From Streptomyces novaecaesareae (GTDB lineage: Bacteria; Actinomycetota; Actinomycetes; Streptomycetales; Streptomycetaceae): a stretch of 22,304 nt of DNA. The notes beneath the pieces are model-generated. The model was not told where the DNA came from. It was given only the letters and a program-made list of their open reading frames with translations, and searched no databases. The stretch is taken from assembly GCF_000716875.1 (NCBI RefSeq), contig NZ_JNWQ01000102.1:1-22304 (forward strand), read 5' to 3'. The translations under genes were made by a program, and so were the position numbers. The stretch's first letter is position 1. Each line of letters begins with the position of its first letter. Shown here piece by piece: positions 1 to 7,289 of the stretch.

Positions 1-62
1 GGGTGGGGGCGGACGTGGGGTGGTGGGGGCGTTGCGTTCGGAAGGATGCTGCGGAAGAGGCG

Positions 63-488
63 TCAGAGACCGAGCACGGCCGGGTCGGAGGCGAGGGCGC
101 GCAGCGGCTCGCGCGGGTCGGCGACCAGCCGGCGCTCGGCCAGGTCGAGGATGCCGCCGACCCCGGTGATCTCGGCGGCCAGCACGCCGTCCTCGCGGGT
201 CAGCCGCTGCACCACCCGGAAGGTCTTGCCGTCGCGCCAGGTGAACGAGCAGCTGACGTCCACCGAGTCGCCCGCGCGCAGCTCCCGCAGGTACTTGACC
301 GTGGTCTCCAGGACGACCGGGCCCACGCCCTTGGCGACCAGCTCGGCCTGGCGGATCCCGGCCGCCTGGAGGTACTCCCAGCGGGCGTGCTCGGCGTACT
401 GGAGGTAGACGGCCTGGTTGAGGTGGCCCTGGGTGTCGGTCTCGTACCCGCGCACGGTGATGCGGGTGGTGAAGTCCTGATCGGTCAT
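63..488 (-). CDS. acyl-CoA thioesterase, hotdog fold (4HBT family)
   Basis: A 141-residue protein of typical single-hotdog-domain length. It should hydrolyse an acyl-CoA or related thioester in the cytoplasm; the substrate cannot be read from the sequence. Near the N terminus is ETDTQGHLNQAVYLQY (from residue 16), the family signature in which Asp18 matches the catalytic acid of the 4-hydroxybenzoyl-CoA thioesterase type, followed by the long central helix. I chose the ATG at 488 rather than an in-frame start further upstream, because the hotdog domain begins directly after it and the upstream residues are Arg/Pro-rich and unlike the family. A -10-like TACCGT lies 6 nt before this ATG and there is no well-placed Shine-Dalgarno, so the mRNA may be leaderless. 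The next gene, a HAD hydrolase, is on the same strand upstream, 83 bp away. Confidence 0.85.
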   Translation of the reverse strand: MTDQDFTTRITVRGYETDTQGHLNQAVYLQYAEHARWEYLQAAGIRQAELVAKGVGPVVLETTVKYLRELRAGDSVDVSCSFTWRDGKTFRVVQRLTREDGVLAAEITGVGGILDLAERRLVADPREPLRALASDPAVLGL

Positions 489-548
489 GCCCGCACGGTA
501 CTCCGGGCGGGCGGGGCGCCACCTCGTGTCCTCCGTCACCCCGGACAT

Positions 549-592
549 GTCAGTTCGGCACGGCCGTCGGGTCAGTTCGGCAGGGCCGTCAG
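549..592. repeat. 22-bp tandem duplication covering the HAD gene stop codon
   Basis: Two adjacent 22-bp units (549-570 and 571-592) differ at only two positions. Each begins GTCAGTTCGGCA. On the minus strand the unit at 571-592 contains the last codons and the TGA of the HAD gene, and the second unit follows directly in the 3' non-coding DNA. It therefore looks like a local duplication of the gene's 3' end. Confidence 0.85.
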
Positions 593-1267
593 CAGCGGTG
601 CCAGGGCGTCCGGGCGCTGGTCGACGGGCAGGTGCTCGACGAGGTGGAGGCCGCAGCCGAGCGCGAGCGCGCCGCCGTCGCAGGTGCGGTCGTCACCGAC
701 CATCAGCACGTCGGCCGGGGCCAGGCCAAGCCGGGCGCAGGCGGTCTCGAAGATCAGCGGGTCGGGCTTCTGGGCGCCGACCTCGCAGGACAGCACGTAC
801 GTGTCGACCAGCTCGTCCAGGCCGTGGGCGCGGAAGATCGGGCGCAGGTCCCAGCCGACGTTGCTCACCACGGCGACCGGCACGCCCCGGCGGCGCAGCT
901 CGCGCAGCACGGGGGCGGCGTCCGGGTAGGGGCGCCAACTCGTGGGCGCCAGGTGGGTCTCGTACAGCGCGTCCACGTCGAGGGCGGCGGGCGGCTCGGC
1001 GGCCCTGGTCAGCGCGGTGTAGGCGGCGCGGTGCAGCTCGGGGGTCAAGTCCCGGGTGTCCCAGGCCTGCTGGACCTCGGGCGGGATCCGGCGCGGCGGC
1101 ACGCCACCGGGCAGCGCGCCGAACTCCTCCAGCCGGGCCACCAGTTCGGCCTGCTCGTCGGCCGGTAGGGCGAGGCCGGTGGCGGCGGTGAAGGCCGCCA
1201 GCCACTCGGCGGTGGAGACCACCCGGAAGAGGGTGCCGGAGAAATCGAACATCACACCTTTGGTCAT
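572..1267 (-). CDS. HAD-superfamily hydrolase
   Basis: A 231-residue haloacid dehalogenase-like hydrolase, probably a small-molecule phosphatase or dehalogenase; the substrate is not predictable. Motif I is FDFSGTLF at residues 7-14, with nucleophile Asp8. Motif II is the Ser in VAVVSN, motif III the Lys in GAQKPDP, and motif IV MVGDDRTCD, which supplies the Mg2+-binding acids. The region after motif I, roughly residues 17-115, is a helical cap. In motif I the usual second Asp (general acid/base in DxD) is Ser, as in some HAD subfamilies, so the chemistry may differ from a classical phosphatase. The ATG at 1267 has no clear Shine-Dalgarno. TACGCT lies 7 nt upstream as a possible -10, so translation may be leaderless. 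The 3' end is duplicated (see repeat at 549-592). Confidence 0.88.
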   Translation of the reverse strand: MTKGVMFDFSGTLFRVVSTAEWLAAFTAATGLALPADEQAELVARLEEFGALPGGVPPRRIPPEVQQAWDTRDLTPELHRAAYTALTRAAEPPAALDVDALYETHLAPTSWRPYPDAAPVLRELRRRGVPVAVVSNVGWDLRPIFRAHGLDELVDTYVLSCEVGAQKPDPLIFETACARLGLAPADVLMVGDDRTCDGGALALGCGLHLVEHLPVDQRPDALAPLLTALPN

Positions 1268-1315
1268 GGCGTCGAGCGTAGCCGGGTGTTCGATCCGGAG
1301 CGGGTGCGGTGGGCC

Positions 1316-2083
1316 TCAGCGGAGCGTGAGGATGCGCGGGCCGTCCTCGGTGATGGCGACGGTGTGCTCGATGTGGGTGGCACGCGTGCCGTCGGTGGTG
1401 CGCAGCGTCCAGCCGTCCGGGTCGGTGTCGTAGTCGTCGCGGCCGCCGGCCGTGAGCATCGGCTCGATGGCCAGCACCAGGCCCGGGCGCAGCGGGTAAC
1501 CCCGGCCCGGGCGGCCGACGTTGGGCACGTGCGGGTCCTCGTGCATGCGGCGGCCGATGCCGTGTCCGCCGTAGCCCTCCGGCGTGCCGTAGCGCCCGGC
1601 GCGGACGACGCGGCCGATGGCGTGGGAGATGTCGCCGATCCGGTTGCCGACCACGGCGGCGGCGATGCCGGCGTCCAGGGCGCGCCGGGTGGCGTCGATC
1701 AGCACGGTGTCCTCGGGGCGCGCGGTGCCGACGGTGAAGCTGATTGCGGCGTCCCCGGCCCAACCGTCCAGGATGGCGCCGCAGTCGATGCTCACCAGGT
1801 CTCCGTCGCACAGCCGGTAGCCGTCCGGGATGCCGTGCACGACGGCGTCGTTGACGGAGGCACAGATGACGGCCGGGAAGGGGACGGGCGCGAAGGACGG
1901 ACGGTAACCGAGGAACGGCGAGCTCGCTCCGGCCGCGTTCAGCACGCCCCGCGCCACCTCGTCCAGCTCCAGCAGGCTGACCCCGACCGCCGCCGCCTCC
2001 TCCACGGCGGCCAGCGCGTTCGCGACCACCCGCCCGGCCTCGCGCATCGCGTCGACGGCGGCGTCCGACTTGATTTCGACCAT
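1316..2083 (-). CDS. map: type I methionine aminopeptidase
   Basis: Removes the N-terminal Met from nascent proteins in the cytoplasm using two divalent metals. The 255-residue length fits the short actinobacterial type I enzyme without the N-terminal zinc extension. The five metal ligands can be placed: Asp in GAILDGWAGD (two, DGW and GDA), His in GYGGHGIGRRMHEDP, Glu in LAIEPML, and Glu in IEHTVAIT. The ATG at 2083 was chosen because AGGGGAG sits 9 nt upstream; a TTG 24 nt further upstream lies before that Shine-Dalgarno and is unlikely. Actinomycetes often carry more than one map gene, and this copy is not next to adk/infA, so it is probably the accessory one (inference). A palindrome overlaps its likely -10. 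Confidence 0.93.
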   Translation of the reverse strand: MVEIKSDAAVDAMREAGRVVANALAAVEEAAAVGVSLLELDEVARGVLNAAGASSPFLGYRPSFAPVPFPAVICASVNDAVVHGIPDGYRLCDGDLVSIDCGAILDGWAGDAAISFTVGTARPEDTVLIDATRRALDAGIAAAVVGNRIGDISHAIGRVVRAGRYGTPEGYGGHGIGRRMHEDPHVPNVGRPGRGYPLRPGLVLAIEPMLTAGGRDDYDTDPDGWTLRTTDGTRATHIEHTVAITEDGPRILTLR

Positions 2084-2109
2084 GGTGAACCACTCCCCTG
2101 GATCCAATT

Positions 2110-2122
2110 CTTATACCGGTAT
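2110..2122 (-). promoter_or_regulatory. map promoter -10 with overlapping 10-bp palindrome
   Basis: ATACCGGTAT (2113-2122) is a perfect palindrome inside an AT-rich island that stands out from its surroundings. Read on the minus strand, TATAAG (2115-2110) overlaps it and is a good -10, about 27 nt before the start codon. No convincing -35 is seen. A repressor bound here would block RNA polymerase. The binding protein is not identified. Confidence 0.5.
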
Positions 2123-2296
2123 TTGTATCACGGTCGATGGTGGACGATCACCACCCGGCAGTGCAGCGAGGGGTCGGCGAGGCGGAGCGATGCGGCGGGC
2201 GCAGGCGGCTCACCAGGGAATACGTGGCGCCCGGCCCGCCCGTGATCCGCTAGTGTTCGGCGGCGCAATCCGATGATCTGACCGCAAGGAACCCAC

Positions 2297-2779
2297 GTGA
2301 CGACCCCGCCGACCACCCCCGTCGACGAAACCCCCACGGCTGCCGAGCCGCACACCCCGACGGCCGAGGGCGGCGAACTCCCTCCCCCGGCCGGGCCCTC
2401 GCGGCTCCGCCGGATCGGCCGCCGGGTGGGAGGACCGCTCCTCCTGGTCGCGCTGATCATCGGCGGCCTGCTCGTCGCCGGCCAGGCCGGCAAGTCCGAC
2501 CCGGAGGCCGCGAAGGCCGGTGACTGCGTGCACGACCTCGGCGGCGGCGGATCCAAGCCGAAGATGGAGATCGTGGGCTGCACCAAGCCCAACGCCGACT
2601 TCAAGATCACCAAGGTCGTCCACGACGGCGACGCCAAGCACGCGTGCGACACCGAGCCGGAGGACGTCTTCGGCTCCTACAGCGAGGAGCGCAGGAGCAC
2701 CCTCGTCGTCCTCTGCCTGGCCCTGAACGCCGAGCGGCCCGGCGGCCCGGCCCCCCTGCCCAACTGGCCCGAGCAGTAG
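2297..2779 (+). CDS. LppU/SCO3897-like membrane-anchored extracytoplasmic protein
   Basis: A 160-residue protein with a Thr/Pro-rich cytoplasmic N terminus (residues 1-45), a basic patch RLRRIGRR, and one hydrophobic segment (PLLLVALIIGGLLVAG, about residues 47-63). A small external domain follows with four cysteines (in GDCVHD, VGCTK, HACDT and LVVLCLAL), which probably form two disulfides. The layout is that of the actinobacterial LppU/SCO3897-type proteins, whose function is unknown. The GTG start has AAGGA 7 nt upstream. The gene is transcribed away from map and leads into the XRE gene 29 bp downstream, so the two may share a message. Family assignment is from overall architecture and is moderately sure; membrane anchoring is clear. 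Confidence 0.75.
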   Translation: MTTPPTTPVDETPTAAEPHTPTAEGGELPPPAGPSRLRRIGRRVGGPLLLVALIIGGLLVAGQAGKSDPEAAKAGDCVHDLGGGGSKPKMEIVGCTKPNADFKITKVVHDGDAKHACDTEPEDVFGSYSEERRSTLVVLCLALNAERPGGPAPLPNWPEQ

Positions 2780-2808
2780 AGCCGGCCGGGGCCACTACAC
2801 TCAGCGGC

Positions 2809-3087
2809 ATGGTGAGGACTCCGCTGACCCCGTGGGAGCGCGAGCGTGGGGAGCGCTTCGGGGCGCTGCTGCGCGAGGCGCGTGGCGAGCGCAGCATGGT
2901 CGAGGTGGCGGCGGTGGCCGGTGTCTCGGCGGAGACGCTGCGCAAGATCGAGACGGGGCGGGCGCCGACGCCGTCCTTCTTCACCATCGCGGCGCTGGCC
3001 TTCGCGCTGGACCTGTCGTTGGACGAGCTGGCCGGCGCGTGTGCGCTGCCGGCGGACGGCGAGCACGGCGAGGCGCTCTCGGCCTGA
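2809..3087 (+). CDS. XRE-family helix-turn-helix transcriptional regulator
   Basis: A 92-residue stand-alone Cro/CI-type DNA-binding domain. The helix-turn-helix spans about residues 28-60 (SMVEVAAVAGVSAETLRKIE, then TGRAPTPSFFTIAALA), and LSLDELAGAC closes the domain. There is no effector domain, so it probably acts as a dimer. The ATG at 2809 is the first good start before the domain; no strong Shine-Dalgarno is visible. It may be leaderless, because TACACT at 2795-2800 lies 8 nt before it and looks like a -10. It could control the neighbouring map promoter palindrome (inference from position only). The last codons merge into a 14-bp tandem repeat that contains the stop codon. Confidence 0.85.
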   Translation: MVRTPLTPWERERGERFGALLREARGERSMVEVAAVAGVSAETLRKIETGRAPTPSFFTIAALAFALDLSLDELAGACALPADGEHGEALSA

Positions 3088-3165
3088 CGCTCTCGGCGTG
3101 ACGCTTCCGGGTTGACGCTTCCGGGTTGACGCTCCCGGCGTGACGCTACCGCCGTGACGCGCGAC
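3071..3165 (+). repeat. 14-bp tandem repeat, about six copies, spanning the XRE stop codon
   Basis: Units of the type TGACGCTTCCGGGT start at 3085, 3099, 3113, 3127 and 3141. A diverged copy lies at 3071-3084, inside the coding sequence, and a partial one starts at 3155. The units at 3099 and 3113 are identical. The first full unit begins with the TGA stop of the XRE gene, so the array looks like an expansion of the gene's 3' end. Confidence 0.88.
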
Positions 3166-3200
3166 GGCCCGCCCGGCGTGTGGTGCGCCGGGCGGGCCGT
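3164..3200. terminator. bidirectional hairpin terminator between convergent genes
   Basis: The perfect stem CGGCCCGCCCGGCG (3165-3178) pairs with 3186-3199 around a 7-nt loop, plus one outer A-T pair. No T-tract follows, as is common in streptomycetes. It lies between the convergent XRE gene and the ABC importer operon. Confidence 0.85.
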
Positions 3201-3227
3201 GGCGTGGCGGTCGAGGGGCGGGGCGGG

Positions 3228-4625
3228 TCAGCCGACCGAGCTGTTGTAGCTCTCGATCGCCGGCTGCAGCTCCTTGGCCGCGTCGGCCAGCGCCTGCTGG
3301 GCCGTCTTGCCGCCCGCGATGGTCTGCTCGATCGCGGTCTCCACGCCCTTGCGGGCCTGCGGCATCACGCCGAGCAGGCAGCCGGCGGTGGCCGGGGTGG
3401 GCTTGGTGGCCTTCAGCTGGTCGATCGCGGTCTGGAACTGCGGGTACTTGGCCACCCACTCCTTGTCCTTGGGGTCGTCCAGGGACTTCTTGTTGACCGG
3501 GAAGTAGCCGGTGCCGGTGTGCCAGACGGCCTGCTGCTCGGGGGCCGTCACCCACTTCTCGAACTCCCAGGCGGCGCGCTTCTCGGCGTCGGAGTGGCCG
3601 GGGCCGCTGATCCACAGCGAGGCGCCGCCGATCACCGGGCCGCCCTGGTCGGCGGCGGTGACCTTCGGGAAGGCCGCGGTGCCGACGCCGAACTTGGCGG
3701 CCTCGGTGTAGCCGCGCAGCACGCCGGTGGACTCCAGGTGCATCGCGACCGTGCCGGCCTTGAAGGCGGCCTGGGCGTCGTCGGTGGTGCGGCCGGTGTT
3801 GGCCGCGTAGCCGCCCTTGACCAGGTCGGCCCACCACTGGACGATCTGCGCGCCCTGGGCGGAGTCGAACACGACCTTGCCGGCCTTGTTGCTGCGGCCG
3901 TTGTCGTTGTCGCAGTACATGGTGCCGGACTCGGCCAGCAGCTGCTCGACGAACCAGCCGTAGATGGCGGCGCCGAAGCCGTACCGGACGGTCTTGCCGT
4001 CGGTGTCCTTCCTGGTGAGCTTCTTCGCCAGCTCGCCCAGCTCGTTGAGGTCCTTGGGCGCCTGCGCCGGGTCGAGGCCGGCCTCCTTGAAGGCGTCGGT
4101 GTTCAGGTAGAGCAGCGGCATCGAGGAGTTGAACGGCATCGACTGGAGCTTGCCGCCGACCGAGTAGTAGTTGCGGATGTTGGCGTCCAGGTCGTCCAGG
4201 GAGTAGGCGTCCTTGTCGGCGAAGGCCTGGGCCGGGACGGTCTGCTTGGAGTCGATCATGAACCGGGTGCCGATGTCGTAGACCTGCACCAGGGCGGGGG
4301 TGCCCTTCTGCTGCACCGCGGCCTTGTACTTGGTCACCAGCTCGTCGTACTTGCCCTGGAACTGCGCCTTGACCTCGATCTTGCCCTGGTGCGCGGCGTT
4401 GAACTGGTCGACCAGCCCGGTGAGCACCTCGGCGTTCTTGCCCGTCATCGAGTGCCAGAACTCGACGCCGGTGACGCCGGAGGCCTGGTCGAGCGCCTGG
4501 GCGCCGGGCGCGGCGGCGTCGGAGGAGCCGCCGGAGCCCGAACCGGAATCACCGGAGGAACTGCAGGCGGTCAGGGACAGGCCGGCCACCAGCAGGGCCG
4601 CGAGCGCGCGTGCACTCTTCTTCAC
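3228..4625 (-). CDS. UgpB-like ABC transporter solute-binding lipoprotein
   Basis: A 465-residue extracellular lipoprotein that should capture a sugar or sugar-phosphate for import. The N terminus has a Lys/Arg start, a hydrophobic stretch and the lipobox LTAC with Cys21, followed by a Ser/Gly linker. The mature part matches the sn-glycerol-3-phosphate binding protein UgpB at several characteristic points: VEFWHSMTG, LVQVYDIGTRFMIDS, SMPFNSSMPLLYLNTDAF, PVIGGASLWI, VWHTGTGYFPVNKKS, and the C-terminal region from MPQARKGVETA. Glycerol-3-phosphate or a glycerophosphodiester is therefore the best guess, but streptomycete relatives carry other sugars. The GTG at 4625 gives the proper signal peptide. 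It is the promoter-distal gene of the three-gene operon, 44 bp after the permease gene. Confidence 0.88.
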   Translation of the reverse strand: MKKSARALAALLVAGLSLTACSSSGDSGSGSGGSSDAAAPGAQALDQASGVTGVEFWHSMTGKNAEVLTGLVDQFNAAHQGKIEVKAQFQGKYDELVTKYKAAVQQKGTPALVQVYDIGTRFMIDSKQTVPAQAFADKDAYSLDDLDANIRNYYSVGGKLQSMPFNSSMPLLYLNTDAFKEAGLDPAQAPKDLNELGELAKKLTRKDTDGKTVRYGFGAAIYGWFVEQLLAESGTMYCDNDNGRSNKAGKVVFDSAQGAQIVQWWADLVKGGYAANTGRTTDDAQAAFKAGTVAMHLESTGVLRGYTEAAKFGVGTAAFPKVTAADQGGPVIGGASLWISGPGHSDAEKRAAWEFEKWVTAPEQQAVWHTGTGYFPVNKKSLDDPKDKEWVAKYPQFQTAIDQLKATKPTPATAGCLLGVMPQARKGVETAIEQTIAGGKTAQQALADAAKELQPAIESYNSSVG

Positions 4626-4669
4626 GAGGGTTCTCTCTCTGTGGGGAGGGACGGATCGGGAGGGGCGGG

Positions 4670-5569
4670 TCAGCGCACCGCGCCCGCGGTCAGGCCGCGG
4701 ACGATGAAGCGCTGGCCGAAGAGCACCAGGGCGAGGGTGGGCAGCAGGGAGAGCACGACGCCGGCCAGGATCAGCCCCGGGTCGGCCATCTCGGAGTCGC
4801 GCAGCGAGGTGAGGCCGATCTGCAGGGTCTGCATGTTCGCCGTGCGGGTGATGATCAGCGGCCAGAAGTACTGGTTCCAGGCGGACAGGAAGACGTAGAT
4901 CGACAGCGCCGCCAGCGCCGGCTTGTTGAGCGGGACGACGATCCGCCACAGGAAGCGCCAGTGGCCGGCGCCGTCGATCCGGGCGGCGTCGCGCAGTTCG
5001 CCGGGCAGCTGGCGGAACGCCTGGCGCAGCATGAAGGTGCCGAACCCGGAGGCGAGGAAGGGCAGCACCAGGCCGAAGTAGGTGTTGCCGAGCCCCCAGC
5101 CGGACAGCGTCAGGTAGTTGGGGATGATGATGGCCTCCCACGGGACCATCAGCGTCGCCAGGAACACCCCGAACACCGCGGCCCGCGCCTTCAGCGGCAG
5201 GAAGACGAAGGCGTACGCGGCCAGGATCGAGGTGAACAGCTGGGCGAGGGTGATGACGGTGGCCACGATCGCCGAGTTGGCGTACTGGCGGGCCAGCGGG
5301 ATCGCGTCCACGGCGCCGGAGAAGTTCCGCCCGGTGACCGAGTGCGGCACCAACGCGGGCGGGTAGGAGGAGAGTTCGGACGGGCCCATGAAGGCGCCGG
5401 CGATCGCGTAGTACACCGGGAAGGCGACGGTGACGACCGCGACGGCGAGCAGCAGGTAGACGGCGGCGCGGCCGAGCAGGTCCCGCGGGGAGCGCCCGGC
5501 GAGGACACGGGTGCGCGGGCGGGGCGCCCCGGGCGCCTCGACGTCGTCGGTGGTGGCGATCGTGGTCAT
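4670..5569 (-). CDS. ABC sugar importer permease, UgpE/MalG type
   Basis: A 299-residue inner-membrane permease with six predicted transmembrane segments. The first is VYLLLAVAVVTVAFPVYYA (about residues 37-55). The EAA loop that contacts the ATPase is present as ELRDAARIDGAGHWRFLW. YFWPLI and the C-terminal FIVRGLTAGAVR are typical of the MalG/UgpE side of the heterodimer. The ATG at 5569 overlaps the TGA of the upstream permease gene (ATGA), so the two are translationally coupled; GGAAGG lies about 10 nt upstream. Partner genes are the permease at 5566 and the binding protein at 3228. No ATPase is encoded nearby. Confidence 0.9.
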   Translation of the reverse strand: MTTIATTDDVEAPGAPRPRTRVLAGRSPRDLLGRAAVYLLLAVAVVTVAFPVYYAIAGAFMGPSELSSYPPALVPHSVTGRNFSGAVDAIPLARQYANSAIVATVITLAQLFTSILAAYAFVFLPLKARAAVFGVFLATLMVPWEAIIIPNYLTLSGWGLGNTYFGLVLPFLASGFGTFMLRQAFRQLPGELRDAARIDGAGHWRFLWRIVVPLNKPALAALSIYVFLSAWNQYFWPLIITRTANMQTLQIGLTSLRDSEMADPGLILAGVVLSLLPTLALVLFGQRFIVRGLTAGAVR

Positions 5570-6504
5570 GCGTAGTGCACCTTCCGCTCCAGGACGCCGA
5601 ACTGGACGGCCGTGCAGGCGAGGACGACCACGAGCAGCACCACGGCCTGGGCACTCGCGGTGCCGAAGTCGCTGGAGCCGTAGGCGAAGGCCTTCTCGTA
5701 GACGGAGTAGACGAGGGTCCGGGTGGAGCCGTCCGGCCCGCCCTTGGTGAGGATGTGGATCTGGCCGAAGCTCTGCAGCGCGTGGACGGTGGAGACCACG
5801 GTCAGGAAGAACAGGTTCGGGCCGAGCATCGGGACGGTGATCGAGCGGGCCAGCCGCAGGCCCGACGCGCCGTCGATGCGGGCCGCCTCCACGATCTCCC
5901 CCGGGATCGACCCGATCCCGGCGGACAGCACCAGCACGTTGTAGCCGAGGTTCATCCACACCGTGGTGACGGCCACCGAGACCAGCGCGTACCGGGAGTC
6001 GGTCAGCCAGCCGATCGGGCCGAGGCCGAGGTGCGAGAGCAGGCCGTTGAGCACCCCGCTGGCGGGGTTGAAGAACACCGCGAAGACCACCGACGCGCTG
6101 GCCACGGAGAAGGCGAAGGGCAGTGCGAAGGCGGAGCGCAGCAGCCGTACGCCCCGGATCCGGTTCTCCAGGAGCAGCACCAGCACGAGCGCGCCGAGCA
6201 CCCCGGGCACCACGGTGAGCAGCGTGAACAGTGCCGTGGTGACGAGGGTGCGGCGGAAGTCCGCCGAGGCCAGCAGGTCGGTGTAGTGCTTCAGCCCGAC
6301 GTACCGGGAGGGCGCGCCGAAGAGGTCGTTGGCGTGCCCGCTCAGGTAGATCGTCCGTCCCAGCGGGTAGCCGATGAAAAGGACGAAGACCACCAGGGAG
6401 GGCACCAGGAAGGCCCAGGCGAGCCCGTGTTCGCCCCAGCGGCCTCGCCGGGGTGACGGTGGGCGGGGGCCCACCCGGGGCCCGGCGTGCGGTGCGGTCG
6501 GCAT
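5566..6504 (-). CDS. ABC sugar importer permease, UgpA/MalF type
   Basis: A 312-residue membrane permease and first gene of the operon. Transmembrane segments begin at GLAWAFLVPSLVVFVLFIGY and continue through VTTALFTLLTVVPGVLGALV and later helices. The EAA loop is EIVEAARIDGASGLRLARSI. LTKGGPDGSTRTLVYSVYEK and FGTASAQAVVLLVVV are typical of the UgpA family. I prefer the ATG at 6504 (MPTAPHAG), with GGCGGA about 10 nt upstream, to a GTG at 6561 that has no suitable Shine-Dalgarno. The pair forms the membrane channel for the UgpB-like lipoprotein. As is common in streptomycetes, the ATPase is probably supplied in trans by a shared MsiK-type protein (inference). Confidence 0.88.
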   Translation of the reverse strand: MPTAPHAGPRVGPRPPSPRRGRWGEHGLAWAFLVPSLVVFVLFIGYPLGRTIYLSGHANDLFGAPSRYVGLKHYTDLLASADFRRTLVTTALFTLLTVVPGVLGALVLVLLLENRIRGVRLLRSAFALPFAFSVASASVVFAVFFNPASGVLNGLLSHLGLGPIGWLTDSRYALVSVAVTTVWMNLGYNVLVLSAGIGSIPGEIVEAARIDGASGLRLARSITVPMLGPNLFFLTVVSTVHALQSFGQIHILTKGGPDGSTRTLVYSVYEKAFAYGSSDFGTASAQAVVLLVVVLACTAVQFGVLERKVHYA

Positions 6505-6627
6505 GGGGTGCGCGTCCGCCTTTCGTGATGTCGGTTCCGGCCGAAACCGTGTCTTGCCCACACGACGCGGCGGAAACCTCCTGGTGATCAGCGGGTGTCA
6601 CCGGGATTACGCGTTCGCGCCAAATCC

Positions 6628-6639
6628 GGCCGATCGGCC
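6628..6639. promoter_or_regulatory. 12-bp palindrome upstream of the ABC importer operon
   Basis: GGCCGATCGGCC is a perfect palindrome within the 239-bp divergent region between the importer operon and the DoxX gene. It could be an operator, but such GC-rich palindromes also occur by chance. No PHO-box-like direct repeats were seen, so phosphate control of this Ugp-like operon is not supported here. Confidence 0.25.
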
Positions 6640-6670
6640 TTGCCGGCTTGTGACAGTTTCTGACTGACCA

Positions 6671-6700
6671 TTGACAATTAAACAAAACCAAGCCTAGCCT
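6671..6700 (+). promoter_or_regulatory. sigma-70-type promoter of the DoxX gene
   Basis: TTGACA (6671-6676) matches the -35 consensus exactly. It is separated by 18 nt from TAGCCT (6695-6700) as the -10. The start codon is 44 nt further on, with GGAGG in between at 6730-6734. The spacer is strikingly AT-rich. Confidence 0.65.
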
Positions 6701-6743
6701 TACCGCCCTGTTCCCCCCTCCCCCGCACTGGAGGCGCTTCCCC

Positions 6744-7220
6744 ATGCCCTCGAACGCTCTCACCACCCCCCGCCAGGCCGTCGAGGCCGCCAGGCCACTG
6801 GTCCTGACGGCCTTTCGGATCGTCGTCGGCCTGCTCTTCGCCTGCCACGGCGCCGCCTCGCTCTTCGGCGTCCTCGGCGGCGCCAAGGGCGGCGGCACCG
6901 TCCCGCTGGGCCAGTGGCCCGGCTGGTGGGCCGCGCTGATCCAGCTGGTCGGCGGCGTCCTGGTCCTGCTCGGCGCCGGCACCAGGACGGCCGCCCTGCT
7001 CTGCTCCGGCTCGATGGCCTACGCCTACTTCACCGTCCACCAGGAGCACGCGCTGCTCCCGCTGCAGAACGGGGGCGAGGCCTCGGTGATGTTCTGCTGG
7101 GCCTTCCTCGCCATCGCGGTGCTCGGCTCCGGCCCGTACGCCGTGGACCGGCTGCTCAGCCGCGAGCCGGCGGCGGCCGAAGCGGCGGAACCGGCCGCGC
7201 AGCGGACCTCGGCGGGCTGA
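6744..7220 (+). CDS. DoxX-family membrane protein
   Basis: A 158-residue integral membrane protein with four predicted helices: LVLTAFRIVVGLLFACHGAA (residues 19-38), WWAALIQLVGGVLVLLGAG, ALLCSGSMAYAYFTV, and SVMFCWAFLAIAVLGSG. The helix I motif RIVVGLLFACHGAASLFG and the loop after it are the family hallmark. DoxX proteins are linked to redox and membrane stress functions in actinobacteria, but this member's role is unknown. The C-terminal 20 residues are an Ala/Glu-rich cytoplasmic tail. GGAGG lies 9 nt before the ATG. It is a single-gene unit with its own promoter and terminator, divergent from the ABC importer. Confidence 0.9.
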   Translation: MPSNALTTPRQAVEAARPLVLTAFRIVVGLLFACHGAASLFGVLGGAKGGGTVPLGQWPGWWAALIQLVGGVLVLLGAGTRTAALLCSGSMAYAYFTVHQEHALLPLQNGGEASVMFCWAFLAIAVLGSGPYAVDRLLSREPAAAEAAEPAAQRTSAG

Positions 7221-7236
7221 CTCGACCAGACCGACC

Positions 7237-7269
7237 GATCGCGGCCCGGACACCACCCGGGCCGCGATC
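7237..7269. terminator. hairpin terminator between DoxX and SulP genes
   Basis: A perfect 13-bp stem, GATCGCGGCCCGG (7237-7249) with its complement at 7257-7269, and a 7-nt loop. It lies between two convergent genes and can serve both. Confidence 0.85.
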
Positions 7270-7289
7270 AGGCTAACCACGCACGCCCG

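Noticed and set aside
6583..6602. Inverted repeat GGTGA-N10-TCACC upstream of the importer operon
   Set aside because: Arms of five bases are too short to separate from chance in DNA of this composition.
6680..6705. Possible iron-box (DmdR/IdeR-type) half-site in the DoxX promoter
   Set aside because: Only one half matches the 19-bp consensus reasonably; the other half does not, giving about 11 of 19 matches.
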